Assembly: GCA_037957365.1 (NCBI GenBank)
Contig: JARHVA010004093.1
Coordinates: 1,332,501 to 1,396,500 of the forward strand
Direction of reading: 5' to 3'
Source of the DNA: Torreya grandis
Taxonomy: Eukaryota > Streptophyta > Pinopsida > Cupressales > Taxaceae
Length of the DNA stretch: 64,000 bases
Shown: positions 49,270 through 60,516 of the stretch, piece after piece
Layout: every line of letters begins with the position of its first letter
Position numbering within the stretch: the first letter of the stretch is position 1
Notes under the pieces: model-generated
Seen by the model: the letters and a program-made list of their open reading frames with translations, nothing else
What the model was told of the DNA's origin: nothing
Database searches by the model: none
Made by a program: the position numbers and the translations under genes

Positions 49270-49640
49270 TCACCTATTTCAGATAATTAGGTTCTGGATT
49301 TTAGTGATTCACACCACATGACTTCTTCTAAGGAGTCCCTTTTATATCTTGGTTTGATTTCTACTTCTAAAATTAAGGTTAGAGATTTTTCCCTTTCTTT
49401 TTGTTAAGTGAAAGGGTGAAATTCAAATTGATGGTGACTGCATCAATGATGCATTATATGTTCTAGACATCACTATCAATTTGATTTCAAATTATCAAAT
49501 TTACCATTCTAGTCGGGGAAAGATAGTGACTTTCACACCATAGGGTGCTAAAGTTAGAGCTTTGTTAGAGACAAACACACTTATTTCATAGGGTGTTATT
49601 GATCATAGTTATTGACTCCATTTATTTTAGGTTTTTGATG
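49270..49640 (+). pseudogene. E7 protease remnant
   Basis: Just after gag, VLDFSDSHHMTSSKESL (about 49291) matches the copia protease start, usually W-I-x-DSGAS-HM(T). The Asp-Ser-Gly triad is not intact. Later frames are broken but include HTLISXG-like and YGLHL-like fragments that fit the domain end. Confidence 0.65.
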
Positions 49641-50560
49641 ATACTCCTCTAGGTATGTGTTTGGTTTCTCATGCATATTCTAAGAGTAGGTTATTGCATG
49701 AGAGACTTGGACATCTCAATTAAAGATATTTTAAGGAGTTTAAACTCATAGTATGGTAGAGGGTCTTATTACAATTCCATGTCTTGATGGAGTTTGACCT
49801 AGTTATGTACTAGGCAAACAACACCAAGATTTATTTCCTAAGGGTATGTCCATGAGATATTCTTCTCCACTTAAGCTTATGCATAGTGGTTTGAAGGTAT
49901 TTCCCACTTATTTAAATGGATCTAAGTATGCACTTACTTTCATCAATAATTTTGTGAGCTATATTTGGGTTTATTTTCTCAAGTACAAGATTGATGACTT
50001 TTCTCACTTAAAATTATTTAAGGATTTGGTCGACAAATAATCTTCTAGTTGTGTCAAGAAGATTCACATAAATAATAAGGGGAGTAATTTAGTTGAGATT
50101 TATTTGATTTTTTATAAGCTCATGGTATTGTTCACTAGCATTCTATTGCACATACTCCATATAAGAATGGCTTAAAATAATAGAAGAATTAAACTTTGAA
50201 GAGATGGCTAACTACATGATGCATTCATAGGATTTACCTCCTATGCATTGGGAAGAGGTAGTTAATTGTGTGAAATACATTTAAAATTACACACCACATA
50301 GAACACTTGAGCATTTGACTCTAGATGATATCGGTATGGAACCAAGCCTAATATCTCATTTTTCTAAGTCTTTGGGAGCCATGCTTAGGAGTTTGTACCA
50401 AAAAAGAAAAGGAAAGCATTGGATAAGAAGATCAAACCTTTAATTTTTGTATGGTATTGTGAGGACATAATATGTTATCATATCTTAAATCATGATACTC
50501 ATGATGTTCATTTTTGAACACATGTACAATTTGATGAGCACTTCACATCTCATGATTCCT
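49641..50560 (+). pseudogene. E7 integrase remnant
   Basis: LLHERLGHLN near 49690 is the H-x-R-(L/F)-GH start of the GAG-pre-integrase zinc region. The 64-codon frame at 49846-50040 contains NGSKYALTFINNFVSYIWVY and FLKYKIDDFSHLKLF. This is the rve core, where the first catalytic Asp of the usual FIDDFSR has become Asn. Later, AHTPYKNG-like and HTPHRTLEHL-like fragments at 50150-50320 (with frame changes) correspond to the core end. Stops throughout. Confidence 0.8.
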
Positions 50561-51860
50561 CATCTTCTTCCATGCCTTCTTATTCTTATTTGGATGACTC
50601 ATCACCTCCTATTGAAGATTCATTATTTGAGGAGCCATTTTAGGAGGTCCCTAAGGAGGTTATAAAGGTTAAGGATCCTACTGATATTAATCTTACCACT
50701 ATGCCATTGTGGTCTTATATTATATTTTTTGAGGTAACACCTTTCACGTAGGATTTTCCATGAACTCAACATCATCATGTATCTTATACAGGTACTAGAC
50801 TTTTGAGTTAGGCATTTTATGGGTATCCATAGTCTTTTTCATAGGCTCATGGGATACAAGAGTGGGATGATGAGATGATAGATGATTATTAATCTTTGAT
50901 GAAGAATCATACCTGGGATTTGATCTCTTTTCCTAAGGGAATAAATTTGGTTAGGTGTAAGTGGATTTACCGCATAATGTATGGAATTGATAAATCTATT
51001 TATAAGGCATGTATTATTACAAATGGGTTAGTGCAAATTGAATGTATTGATTTATCTAATAATTTTACACCCATTATCAAGATGGATTATATTTGCATTG
51101 TACTTTCTCTTACTATATCATAAGGTTGGCTAGTGTATCATATGTATATTAAGAGTTCCTTCTTGCATGGATATTTACAAGAAGAAATATATATGGAGTA
51201 TCCTAATTGGTTTTTTCATGATTATTCTCTTGTTTATTGACATAGGAGGTCTCTTTATGGTCTCAAATAGACCACTCATGCTTTCTATGAGAAGATGGAT
51301 TCTTTCTTTCTCTTCACTAGATTTATTCACTACCACTTTGATCCCATAGTGAATATTTAACATATTGTAGAGGAAATTATTATACTAGTATTTTATGTTG
51401 ATGATCTTCTTCTCACAGGCAGCTCCTCTTCTCAGATTTAGGCTATTCAACATGAATTTTTAGTGTAGTTTGATATGATAGATATTAGTTTTTTGCACTT
51501 CTTCCTTGGTTTACAAATTTCACAATTAGATACATGGATATTGAGTTATAAAAATTACACCCTTGATCTTATCCAAAATTTTTTCATGGCCAATTTCGAA
51601 CCAAGTCCTTCTCTTTTTTGGTCTGGAGTCACTCTCAATCCTACCAACACTACTCCACTTTGTGATCCTACATTGTATAGTCATATGGTTGGGAGTATTA
51701 TTTATTTGACCCATACTTGCCCTAACATTTTATTTGAATTTGGGATTGTATCTAGGTTTATACATGTCCCTCATGATAGTCATTGATAGGCTGCCAAAAG
51801 GATTTTATGATATCTATGAGGCACTGCTCATTTTGGATTACACTACACCAAGGGTTCTAC
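50561..51860 (+). pseudogene. E7 reverse transcriptase (RVT_2)
   Basis: From 50896: NHTWDLISFPKGINLVRCKW, then IYRIMYGIDKSIYKACIITN, the invariant start of copia RT (N-TW-L-P-G-KWVYK-K). Frames then shift until ILVFYVDDLLLTG, with the YVDD catalytic box at 51394-51405. From 51475, DISFLHFFLGLQI, SYKNYTLDLIQNFFMANFEP, and LYSHMVGSIIYLTHTCPNI follow, the thumb/connection segment. A Ser-rich, acidic linker with SSPPIEDS (about 50560-50650) lies between integrase and RT. Antisense ORFs in this stretch are shadows. Confidence 0.9.
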
Positions 51861-52290
51861 GTAGTTAGTTAGGTACACTAGTTCAGATTAGATAGGTTCT
51901 CTTGATGATAAGAGTCATACTTTTGTATTAATATTTTGTCTTGGTTATTTACATATTTTTTTGTTATCCAAGAAGAATTAGGATATTTCACTTTCATCTA
52001 AAGAGGCTAAGTACAAGGCAACACTTGTATTGAGTTAGTAAGTTCTTTGGCTTCATCAAGTATTGACAGTGTTTAGATTCATTAAAGATTAACCTATTAT
52101 TATTTACAATGATAACCAGAGTAAAATTCAAATATCCCACAACCCATTTGAGCACAAACATACCAAGAAAATTTAGGTACACTTGTAATTCATTCATTAG
52201 CACATTTAGGATAGAGTTCTTAGCTTAGAGTGCATTTCAATTCAGCATCATGTTATAAGCATATTCACAAAGCCTTTTTCATAACATCAT
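51861..52290 (+). pseudogene. E7 RNase H remnant
   Basis: Frames give YTSSD, stop, IGSLDDKSHTFVLIF (usual YSDSDWAG-DDRKSTSG; the Trp codon is TAG), then LLSKKN and DISLSSKEAKYKA (usual WSSKKQ, VALSSTEAEY). IIYNDNQSKIQISHNPFEHK and HTKKI follow, and IFTKPF at the end. The order and spacing are standard for copia RNase H. Confidence 0.88.
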
Positions 52291-52477
52291 TCCTTTTAGT
52301 TATGTCATGATTTGGGTTTCATAAGTTGTCCTTGGGGATTTTTATGAGGACATATTCCTTCTTTATTTCATGGATACATATTATACATGATTACCTTATC
52401 AAGGCTAGTTATTGAGACTCATAGTATGGATATGCCACTATTTCATTTTTGGTTATGGTTATCCCCTTGATTCACTT

Positions 52478-52483
52478 GGGGGG
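52478..52483 (+). promoter_or_regulatory. E7 polypurine tract
   Basis: Six G residues immediately before the 3' LTR TGTTAG. Confidence 0.75.
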
Positions 52484-52774
52484 TGTTAGAGTATGTATTT
52501 CTCAGGTTTTCTAGACTATTAGCTAGGTATTTCATCTTTCTCCTAGTTTGTCTTATGTGAGGATTTATCCCACATTGTTTGGTTAGGCTAGTTTCTAGTT
52601 TTGCCCTATTTGTTTATACAAGGGATTTCTATTAAAATAACACGTCTTATTCTAAATAATATATGATTTATATTATTTTTACATATCATATTTATAGCTT
52701 ATTTTGTGATGATTTTGTTGATAACTATTTAGATATTGGATTCTTGGAATGTTTTCACCATTCTTAAAAAAACA
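52484..52774 (+). repeat. E7 3' LTR
   Basis: Begins TGTTAGAGTATGTATT, matches 46705-46991, and ends AAACA. Confidence 0.92.
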
Positions 52775-52979
52775 TGTAAATCAAAGTAGTAAACTTTGCA
52801 ACAAAAAGTGATTAAGTTTCTCTATAATTATAATCATGATTATACAAATTAGAAGATATGGGAATCCAAAATCTAAATTCTTTAAATGTAGATCCTAGGC
52901 TTAGGTGAGGCTAGGTTTTAGAATTAGGGTGAGTTTACCAAAGATTTAAATTATGTTTAAATAAATGAAACCCTAATGT
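52775..52979 (-). other. E5/E6 sequence between E7 and E6 LTR
   Basis: About 0.2 kb of AT-rich sequence, no domain. It should continue E5 from 46704. Confidence 0.35.
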
Positions 52980-53452
52980 GGTATTGATTAAATGGGATAT
53001 GTTATGAATAAAATAGAAAAATAGGAGTTCATAACTATAATTTAGTGGACAAATATTTAAATAAGGTAAACTATAATAAATACTAGGGTTTTAAGCAATA
53101 TTCAAAGTATGTTAGGTTTACCAACTATTTTAATCTTTTAGGATTTTACATATATAAATCCTAAGTTAGATTAAAGGGCTAACTTGGCTAAATCAGTGGA
53201 ATAATATGTGATTTAAATTATTTGGGATAATTAATTATTATTTGTATTTTAGTTAAAGGTATGGATTAATAAATTAGTAAAGAATATAACAATAAATACA
53301 GTCATAATTTATACAATTGTTCATCTTTTTCAACTTTCTAAAAATAGCAATAAATAAGAAGAAATACAACTTAGCTAGAAAATAGACTGAGATGACTGAT
53401 ACAGAGGTTGAAAATGGCTATGCAAGATTATGAAGGTGTCATAATCACCGAG
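52980..53452 (-). repeat. E6 left LTR-like copy, truncated
   Basis: Shares with 57.7-58.15 kb GTTCATCTTTTTCAACTTTC, AAAATA.TAATAAATAA.AAG and TTAGCTAGAAAATA(G/T)ACTG. Shares TATATAAATCCTAAGTT.AA-type text with 40.97 kb. The right part is missing and the tandem array begins directly. Confidence 0.6.
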
Positions 53453-53800
53453 GGTGGCTAAATAATACAAAGGTTGGCTTTTTAGCTCCGTCATCACCCA
53501 CTATGTAGTGAATCTATGTAATCATGAATGTATTAACTGATGTTTAGGCTATGTGTCTAATTCTTTTGAGCAGGTGGCTCAAGAATACAAAGGCTATCCC
53601 TTTGGCTCCATCATTACCCACTATATATTAAATATATATGATAATGCATGTGTTAATCAATGTTTGGATTATGTGTATAGTCCCTCTTAGTAGGTGGCTC
53701 AAGAATACAAATGCTATCTAGTCCTTTGGCTCCATTGTTGCCCACTAAGTTTGAACTATGAACTAATGTCAATATGAATGTGTGTAATATGATATGGTTC
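53453..53800 (-). repeat. E6 120-bp tandem repeat, about 3 units
   Basis: GGTGGCT begins at 53453, 53573 and 53693 (period exactly 120). Each unit continues with AATACAAAGG, TTTGGCTCC and ACCCACTA text. Confidence 0.88.
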
Positions 53801-53879
53801 ACAAATCCCATGAAAGTTATGTAATTTTATAATGTGGCATGGATAGTTAAAAGTGTACTAATAACTATCCCAATCTTGG

Positions 53880-53970
53880 CCACTCCAAAAGGTGGAGATT
53901 AGGCTTGTATGAAAGCCTCTCCAAAATTGAGAACTAGATTTCTATGAAAGCCACTCTAAAATTATGCCAA
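53880..53970 (-). repeat. 35-bp repeat
   Basis: CCACTCCAAAA, CCTCTCCAAAATTGAG and CCACTCTAAAATTAT begin at about 53880, 53915 and 53950, each preceded by TATGAAAG from the second on. Confidence 0.65.
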
Positions 53971-55604
53971 CCACATAAAAATGGAATAATTCATTCAACT
54001 ATTGAGAATACCAAGGTAATAAAATAAATTGGAAATAAAAGAAGGTGAATGTGTCACACACATTGCCCCTAATCATTAGTGTTTATAACATGGATTCTAA
54101 TTTGGAATTTGTACAAACTATATAATCTAAAAGTGGATGTCAGAGCCATCATGCCATACATGATTCCCCGTATATCTAGATAATCTATGTAAAACCACAC
54201 TAAAAATACCCAATCTGAATTGGACTATAGTTGAAAAAACTATAATTGACCTTACCTTTTTGTCTATTTTTTAAAAAATTCTATGTTTTTCGCTATTATA
54301 TAGGAACACTAAAAAGTGGACACTTTATTGTAGGGAAATATAGTCTAAATGGGGTGATCTTGTCCTCTACTATTTATAATTACTATTTTGTGTTCATCCC
54401 TATTTTTTTCATTATTTCTAAATGTTTTTAATTTTGATTGCTATTCTGAGTGTTATAAAAACTAATTTTGACTGGTAGAGGGCTATAATATTTGTGATAA
54501 AACCCCTATTTGTTTCCCCCTCTTTTGAGGGTAGGAATGAAGATAATAAAATGACTACCCTTAGAAGAAAGAGCCCCATAAGGGTGTTATACTATCAAAT
54601 ACATGATATATCAATCAAGATAAAAAAATATGTCTCAAGATATAACATAGTTTATGTTGGAGATTGTTAGATCAATAGGGCTATGCATATATAGATGTAG
54701 CAATGTAATAGCATGTGTAATATACTGAACTAAAACTAGAAATTTGGTTATTTTTCAAGGATGGATGGAGCATGATGTCCATCACGGTATCCAAGAAGGT
54801 GATATAATGCATGATGTGGATCATGGCATTGAAAATAATTGAGAAGTAAAAAAATAAAAAAGCATGCAAGGTAAGAATCAAGAAGCATACAAAAGAGGCT
54901 AAGGGGGTTAAGTAAACAAGGGACATAGACACATGTCACTAAAAATAGGAAAGTAAAGCATAAAATTAATGTTAAAATTTCCACATACATATACAATTAC
55001 AAACAAGAAAGATTAGGACAAGGGCCACAAGCACATACAATAGTACAAGCAAAGGATATTGGTAAATATCGTAAGGCACACACAAGTACCAAAATAGGAA
55101 CTAAGAAATACAATCACATCTAGATACACAAAGTAAGCAAGGAAGTCATGTACATGATGGAAATATAATCACATCTAACTAATCAGAGCAAGAAGTGAAA
55201 GTATGCAAAACATGTAGTATAAGAATAGGTAGATGATAGGAAATACACAAGTGTTATAAACTAGTGAGTGTTGATAACATAATTTGTGTAGGATAGTAAG
55301 TAATTTACATCAACATGATAACTATAGTGTGTGGTATAGGAATGACATAACCTATATGGTGTGGTCATGTAGAACATGCCCCTGGTGGGTAGATATTTTG
55401 ATGTATGTCTCGAATGTCAAATTAGGATGGCCTATCAATAGGTAGAGTAAATCAATCAAAGATCATCATTGAACACACTCAAATAATATCAAGTGAAGCA
55501 TGGTAATGTATATAAATAGATAAAGAATAGTATATAACAATAATATGTAAGTTTAGTATGGTAGTAGAAATATAAATAATGGATAATGCATATATTTGAA
55601 ATTT
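53971..55604 (-). other. E6 3' region shared with E5
   Basis: Collinear with 42.9-44.64 kb. Contains the CCCTC-TTTT-GAGGG hairpin (54518-54531). Short ORFs at 54246 (plus) and 54681/54748 (minus) are hydrophobic low-complexity and not conserved between the two copies. Confidence 0.55.
54518..54531. other. Hairpin / purine tract conserved with 43491-43505
   Basis: CCCTC TTTT GAGGG. On the minus strand it is followed by a GGGGGAAACA-like run that resembles a polypurine tract, about 1 kb inside the LTR. Confidence 0.55.
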
Positions 55605-56357
55605 GTTTGGTATTTTGAGTTATTTAAATGTTTTTTTATTTTAACATGTTATATTTTTTTGGTATTTTAAAATATTATATTATTTTGGTTTTTTTAAATA
55701 AGATATGTATAAGTAATCATAAGGAAACTATGTACAAGAAAGTGAAAATAAATTATATACAAGATGAGATATTATGTACAAGAAAGTGAAAAGAAACTAT
55801 GCACAAGTAAGATGAGAAATCATGTATAAGAAAGACTGATAAGAAAAAATACTAACCGATGATTCTTATCAGATACTCCATATCATGGTGTCTTGTATCA
55901 AGGAAAGGGATTGTGCATGATCATGAAGCATGCTAGAATGGATAAAATTGTGACTCTAAATTCTATGTATGCTGTAAGTGCTCTAAAATCTCTATAGTGG
56001 AAACTAACTATGGGGTCCCCTTGTAATTTTGAGAAGTAGATGCAAATTTTGGGATCTTGAGGACCAATATAGTAGTACAAGCTCTCTAAAAATGTGTTTT
56101 ATGTGTAGAGGCATGAGACCTTAATGATACTACATTATGTGTGAATACTATATATAGAAACTATATAGAGTCCTAAGATTATTGCTGATGTAGTGGTCAC
56201 TCTAGGAGAGGCCTCCAAGAAATTGTATGAACCCTCTATGCTAGCAAGGGAGGACTCGACTGTGTCTAAATATCAACTAGAGGAAGAATTTTAATTTGTT
56301 GAAGATTTAAAAGTAGTGACTATAGAGTAAGAGATAGCTCTAAACTGAGTGGTAACA
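55605..56357 (-). other. E6 T-rich tract and post-protease sequence
   Basis: T tract at 55605-55700. The minus-strand 60-codon ORF (55898-56080) is unrecognised. Confidence 0.4.
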
Positions 56358-56691
56358 CATATGGAACTCCACCAACTATAACAACCTGATTAGTGTGAAT
56401 GTATTTCATGCATCTGTGAACTGTATAAGGTACTACATAAAGTTTTTGGATCCATGACCGATAAAGAAACATATCGAATACTCCTATGTTGTGAATAATA
56501 ATAAATAGTGTGGTGACATATGCTAGACCATCTTGTAGAGGAAGTATAATATGACCTAATGAACTATGTATGTTTCCACTAAATCCACTGATAATTATGT
56601 CCATTAGGGTGATATCCTACTCTAAATATCCTAAATGATGAATTTATTTCATAGTGTAAATGTTCACACTAGATCTATGGTCTATGAGAAC
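56358..56691 (-). pseudogene. E6 retropepsin remnant
   Basis: On the minus strand: VLIDHRSSVNIYTM (56650-56691; the usual LIDNGSSLNI keeps catalytic Asp, but Gly is Arg), then IHHLGYLE, and from 56604 MDIIISGFSGN, SLGHIILPLQDG, DMFLYRSWIQKL, VVPYTVHRCMKYIHTNQVVI. This is the complete ordered pattern of a plant gypsy protease, where YNLLLGRPWIH has become FDMFLYRSWIQ. The last 80 codons are uninterrupted. It would have processed E6 gag. Confidence 0.82.
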
Positions 56692-57699
56692 ATTATGAAT
56701 GGTATGGTGATTAATGTAGGCTCTAATAAAGAGTGCCTAGTAATTTGAATCATCCTCAATTATCTCTTACTTTAAGAAGGAGATCGAAGGTCTAGCTATA
56801 ACTTTGGAATTATACACACAAATAATGTTAATCAAAGGATGTGACTCAATTAAGGATGCCTAGTATGTAGATGATGGAGGATGTGTATGATATACAAGGT
56901 AAACACCTAATGTGTCTCTTGTCTCCTATTTGGAATGTTATGGGAAAGGATCTAAGAAAATTTTTAGGTCCTTGTCCTATGTTTGTTTTTCCTAAGGAGG
57001 CTGAACTAGAGTTCCAAGATCAATAAGGTTTCGATCTATCAAGTACTATATAGTGTCTCAAACTGATGCATCTATTTATTGTCTAGCCTTATACCCTATA
57101 AAAATCATAGAATACATTCTGATCATATCCACATGGAAGATGCTTTATCATATCAACTTATCAAATAAGAGGGTGGTAGGGTTCTTGACTAGGGGGAGGA
57201 AGCATAGTAGCATGTTGAGTAATAATTCTAGTCATATTATCTACTAGTTATAAAGGAATAGTAGTAGCTATAGGAGGAGAGTGAAGATAATTGATAAGTT
57301 GAGGTGGTGAAGGGGCAAAGAGTGTTATTTGGGCTCTCTAGTGATTGGTAGTGACCCAAGGAAGAGTAAAATGGACCATGAAACATGACTCAACATGGGA
57401 TAGAGGCTCTAAGGGAGGTGAGGTAAGAGATGTAAGAATATATATGTAAAGATGATCAATAAAAGGAATAACATACATGTGCTCTCACTTATGAAGGAAG
57501 TGAATTAGGCATATAAGGTATATGATAAAACTTTTCATTAAGGAATAAAAAAAATTCTATATTCATGTACATCATTGGAACTAGTATAAACTTCTTAAGT
57601 TTTTGAAAGGAGCACATGCAAATTAATGTGATAAAATAAGAATGAAACTAATTTAGATGTAATGTGACACCTCAAGAGGAAAAGGGGCCTACTATAATC
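56692..57699 (-). other. E6 gag-side sequence, not readable
   Basis: Upstream of the protease on the minus strand; gag expected, none recognised. The plus ORF at 57053-57247 is a shadow. Confidence 0.4.
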
Positions 57700-59084
57700 A
57701 ACTAGGGTTTGAAATAAAATGAATTTTAAAATTACTATGGTGAATTTTTAAAATTAAATGTGAAATTTTGATTTATATATGCAATATAAATTAGAAAAGT
57801 ACTACTAAAATTAGCAAATAATTTTACCTAGGGTTTCTAGGGTTTTTGTGCACAAATGAAGTAAGTCAGGTTCACCAAATGATTTTAATTATTTGGAAAT
57901 AATGGAGTTTTATTTATGTTTTATTTAAGGTTTGATATTAATAAATAAATATAGAATATATAAATAAATATAGTCCTAATTTATGAAATTGTTCATCTTT
58001 TTCACCTTTCTAAAAATATTAATAAATAACAAGAAACACAAATTAGCTAGAAAATATACTGAGATGGGTAATATAGAGGTTGGAAATGGTTGTTCAAGAC
58101 TAGGAGGGTATCATAAACCTAAATCTAGATTTCATTGGGTGAAATGATAGGAGTACCAAAAAGTGGATGCTTTAGTGTCTACCACTATTATCCATTCCTA
58201 CTACTATTGTCCAAACTGATCATCAAGACCTAAAACTTTTTGGGTAGTTGCATTATGCCTATGTGAGTATGCTTGTGAAAAATTGAGTGTTGGTTATTGA
58301 TGGAACTCATTTTGGAGCTAATTTTGTCTTTAAAACCCTAACCCTCCATCATGCTTGATAAAATGACATTTGAGTTAGTTGAGAAAGAGGGGGGTTAGTG
58401 TGAAATATGTACTAAATGTGCAATCCACACCCCATATGTGTGCACATTGCCTACATACCAATACTCTGAAGAGGGATCAAGATATTTGTATTTTGCCCAC
58501 CTAATGTTCTTTATGTAATAGCGTGATGTGAATGAAAATGCTAATTTGATAGTGTTTTTGGTGGCTACGGTTTGGTATGAGGATTTGAGTAGGTTTGTAG
58601 CTATGTTGGGTGTCTATGTGAAAATAATAAGGAAGTTTTCCTTAGTGCTTTATTTCAATTCTTTCTTGGTTTGTACGTTTGGTTACCTCCATTTTATATG
58701 AGATTTGAGTGGGGTTTTATAGGGAATAATTGGTCATGGGTTAGATGTATTCATGTTAGGGCAACCTAATTAAGGATAAAGACTAGATTAAAATGATTGT
58801 TGGGGCTCAAAGTGCAAATGGACAAGACAACAAAAAATGAGACACTTCTCTATGGGGCACTATAGTATAAATGGGGTGCTCCTATCATATAGGTTTAGGA
58901 CCTAGGATAATAGGATTGGCATGGGGAATACTATCTATTTGAGGTGGAATAACTATTTAGAAGGTTTTGGTTAACTGGTAATGAGAAAAATGATGTCTAA
59001 AAGGATCACAAGAGCATGTAAAAATGACCTATGGATGGGGTGTCACAAGCCACACTCAAACTTCCAATTTCAAAATTTTATATG
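57700..59084 (-). repeat. E6 right LTR-like copy
   Basis: The left part matches 52.98-53.45 kb. The right part matches E5 LTRs more distantly (GCCTACATACCAATACTC at about 58450 against GCCTATATACCAGTACTT at 41500). It abuts the E5 right LTR almost directly. Confidence 0.6.
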
Positions 59085-60153
59085 ACTATAATATATAATA
59101 AAGAACCATTGATTTGTTATAACTTTTGACTTACTTTGAATTTTTAAAAATAGTAATAAATATGTGAAAATAGAAACTTATCTAGAAAACAATTGTCATG
59201 GGAGATCTAGGTGCTAAAAACTAGGTTACAAATAGGTCTAAGTGTCATTATTAGGTTCCTTGAGTGAGAATATTCACTAGAGAATAGTTCCCCATGTAGA
59301 TGTTATTTTCGTGTGGCTATAGTGTAATAAAAATGTCACTAATGTCTTCTTTTCAATATTATTCATAGTTTGTGAGACCACCTCCATTCATGTTTATGAG
59401 TTATGGTCCTACGCACATGAAATCTAGAAGTATATATTATTCATGTAATAGATAATTTAGGAAAAAAAACCTAGTCCTCCTTACATGTATGGCATGACCT
59501 AAAAATGTGTGTTCCTTAGTAGGATAGGATGGACATCCTCAACACCTCATTATGAAGAGAGTTTACTACATACCAATACATTGAGGAGGGATAAAACCCA
59601 ACATAGTTCTTCAACCTAATGCTTGGTGAAAGTGAAAGTGAATACTAGAATGATAGTGTTCATGAATGCCTTAACTGTGCTTGAGATTAAAAATATTTGA
59701 ACTCTATGATTAGGGTAGTTGTAGATGCTAGTAGGTATAAGTAGCGAAGAATAAGGATTAATAACCTTTATTTTGATTAACCTTTTTTTATTTGAATTAA
59801 ATTTTCCCTCTATTTTTTGATATAGTGATTTATACACTTAGTCTAACCTTAAGAGGGGTACACATTTGAAAATATATCTATTTGGGAGAGCTACAAAAAG
59901 AGACACTAGCACCATTTGACTCTAGTGTTCTTAAAGTGGCACTAGTGTCCAACTAGTAAGATACCTGGCACAATGGGTAAAGATGTATGAATGCAATTAT
60001 GGGGATATGTTTGAGGTGATAAAAGATGTATATGGTTTGAATAATTGATTTAAAAGTGTGATAAAGGATCTAAGATAGGTCTAGAGATAAGCTATGAATA
60101 GGCTATCTCAAGTAGCACTCTTAGCATCCAAATACCACTTTTAGGTGATTACA
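59085..60153 (-). repeat. E5 5' LTR (right copy)
   Basis: Matches 41016-42165 to the shared end TTTTAGGTGATTACA. A 73-codon minus ORF at 59616-59837 has no counterpart and is ignored. Confidence 0.75.
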
Positions 60154-60516
60154 ATTTGCTTAATTGGTTGATAATGTCTTTTACCTTAGCTTTTGGTTGT
60201 TTGGAATTACAAAATGAATTTTTAAGAGAGATCAAGTGTTGCTTGTTTTTTCAAAACTTCGTATTATGAACACTAGAATAAGGAAGATCTTGTAGGAATG
60301 TAGTTTTAACATCCCTTATAGATTAGAATGAGTTAATTAAGCATTAAATATAACAATAAAAAACAACTATAAGGCATTAGACCATGAAATAATTAATATA
60401 AATATCCATCATAAACATGATTGCAAAATATATATTAATTTATGGATCTACAAAATAAAATTCATAAAACCCTAATTTATCTTAGGGTTTGATGTTTAAA
60501 TATCAGCTTCACTAAA
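60154..60516 (-). other. E4 internal remainder beside its 5' LTR
   Basis: AT-rich; on the minus strand the first bases after the LTR are TTTAGTGAAGC, a candidate primer site resembling that of E2. No gag is visible. Confidence 0.45.

Larger units (their letters stand above)
46705..52774 (+). mobile_element. E7: full-length Ty1/copia retrotransposon (decayed)
   Basis: About 6.07 kb: LTRs of about 290 bp starting TGTTAGAGTAT (46705-46991 and 52484-52774), an initiator-Met primer site, a 1.35-kb leader, then gag with a CCHC-like knuckle, protease, integrase, RT with YVDD, RNase H and a six-G polypurine tract. The gag-PR-INT-RT-RH order is diagnostic of copia. LTRs look roughly 80-85% identical by eye. 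Stops and frameshifts are in all domains. It is inserted in the gag side of E5 and is opposite in orientation to the surrounding gypsy elements. Confidence 0.95.
52980..59084 (-). mobile_element. E6: Ty3/gypsy-type element related to E5
   Basis: Bounded by a truncated LTR-like copy (about 52980-53452) and a fuller one (about 57700-59084). The interior is collinear with E5: tandem repeats, hairpin/purine motif, T-rich tract and minus-strand protease (56358-56691). No RT or integrase was found. It may be nested in E5 or may be a second unit of a recombined tandem. Confidence 0.5.
41016..60153 (-). mobile_element. E5: Ty3/gypsy-type element nested in E4
   Basis: Inferred from LTR-like copies at about 41016-42165 and 59085-60153, both ending TTTTAGGTGATTACA. 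A minus-strand polypurine tract (42166) adjoins the left copy and a minus-strand retropepsin is at 45720-46080. The interior is further interrupted by copia E7 and by a related element E6. An alternative is a recombined array in which LTR-internal units of one family are arranged in tandem (41.0-54.0 and 53.0-59.1 kb). The left LTR edge is uncertain because the related copies share differing amounts of sequence beyond it. Confidence 0.55.

Noticed and set aside
51175..51714. Minus-strand ORFs opposite copia RT
   Set aside because: Shadows of the RT reading frame on the plus strand.
41046..60158. AATTT on both sides of E5 as a perfect target duplication
   Set aside because: It requires LTR ends G...C instead of TG...CA, and AT-rich pentamers match easily by chance.
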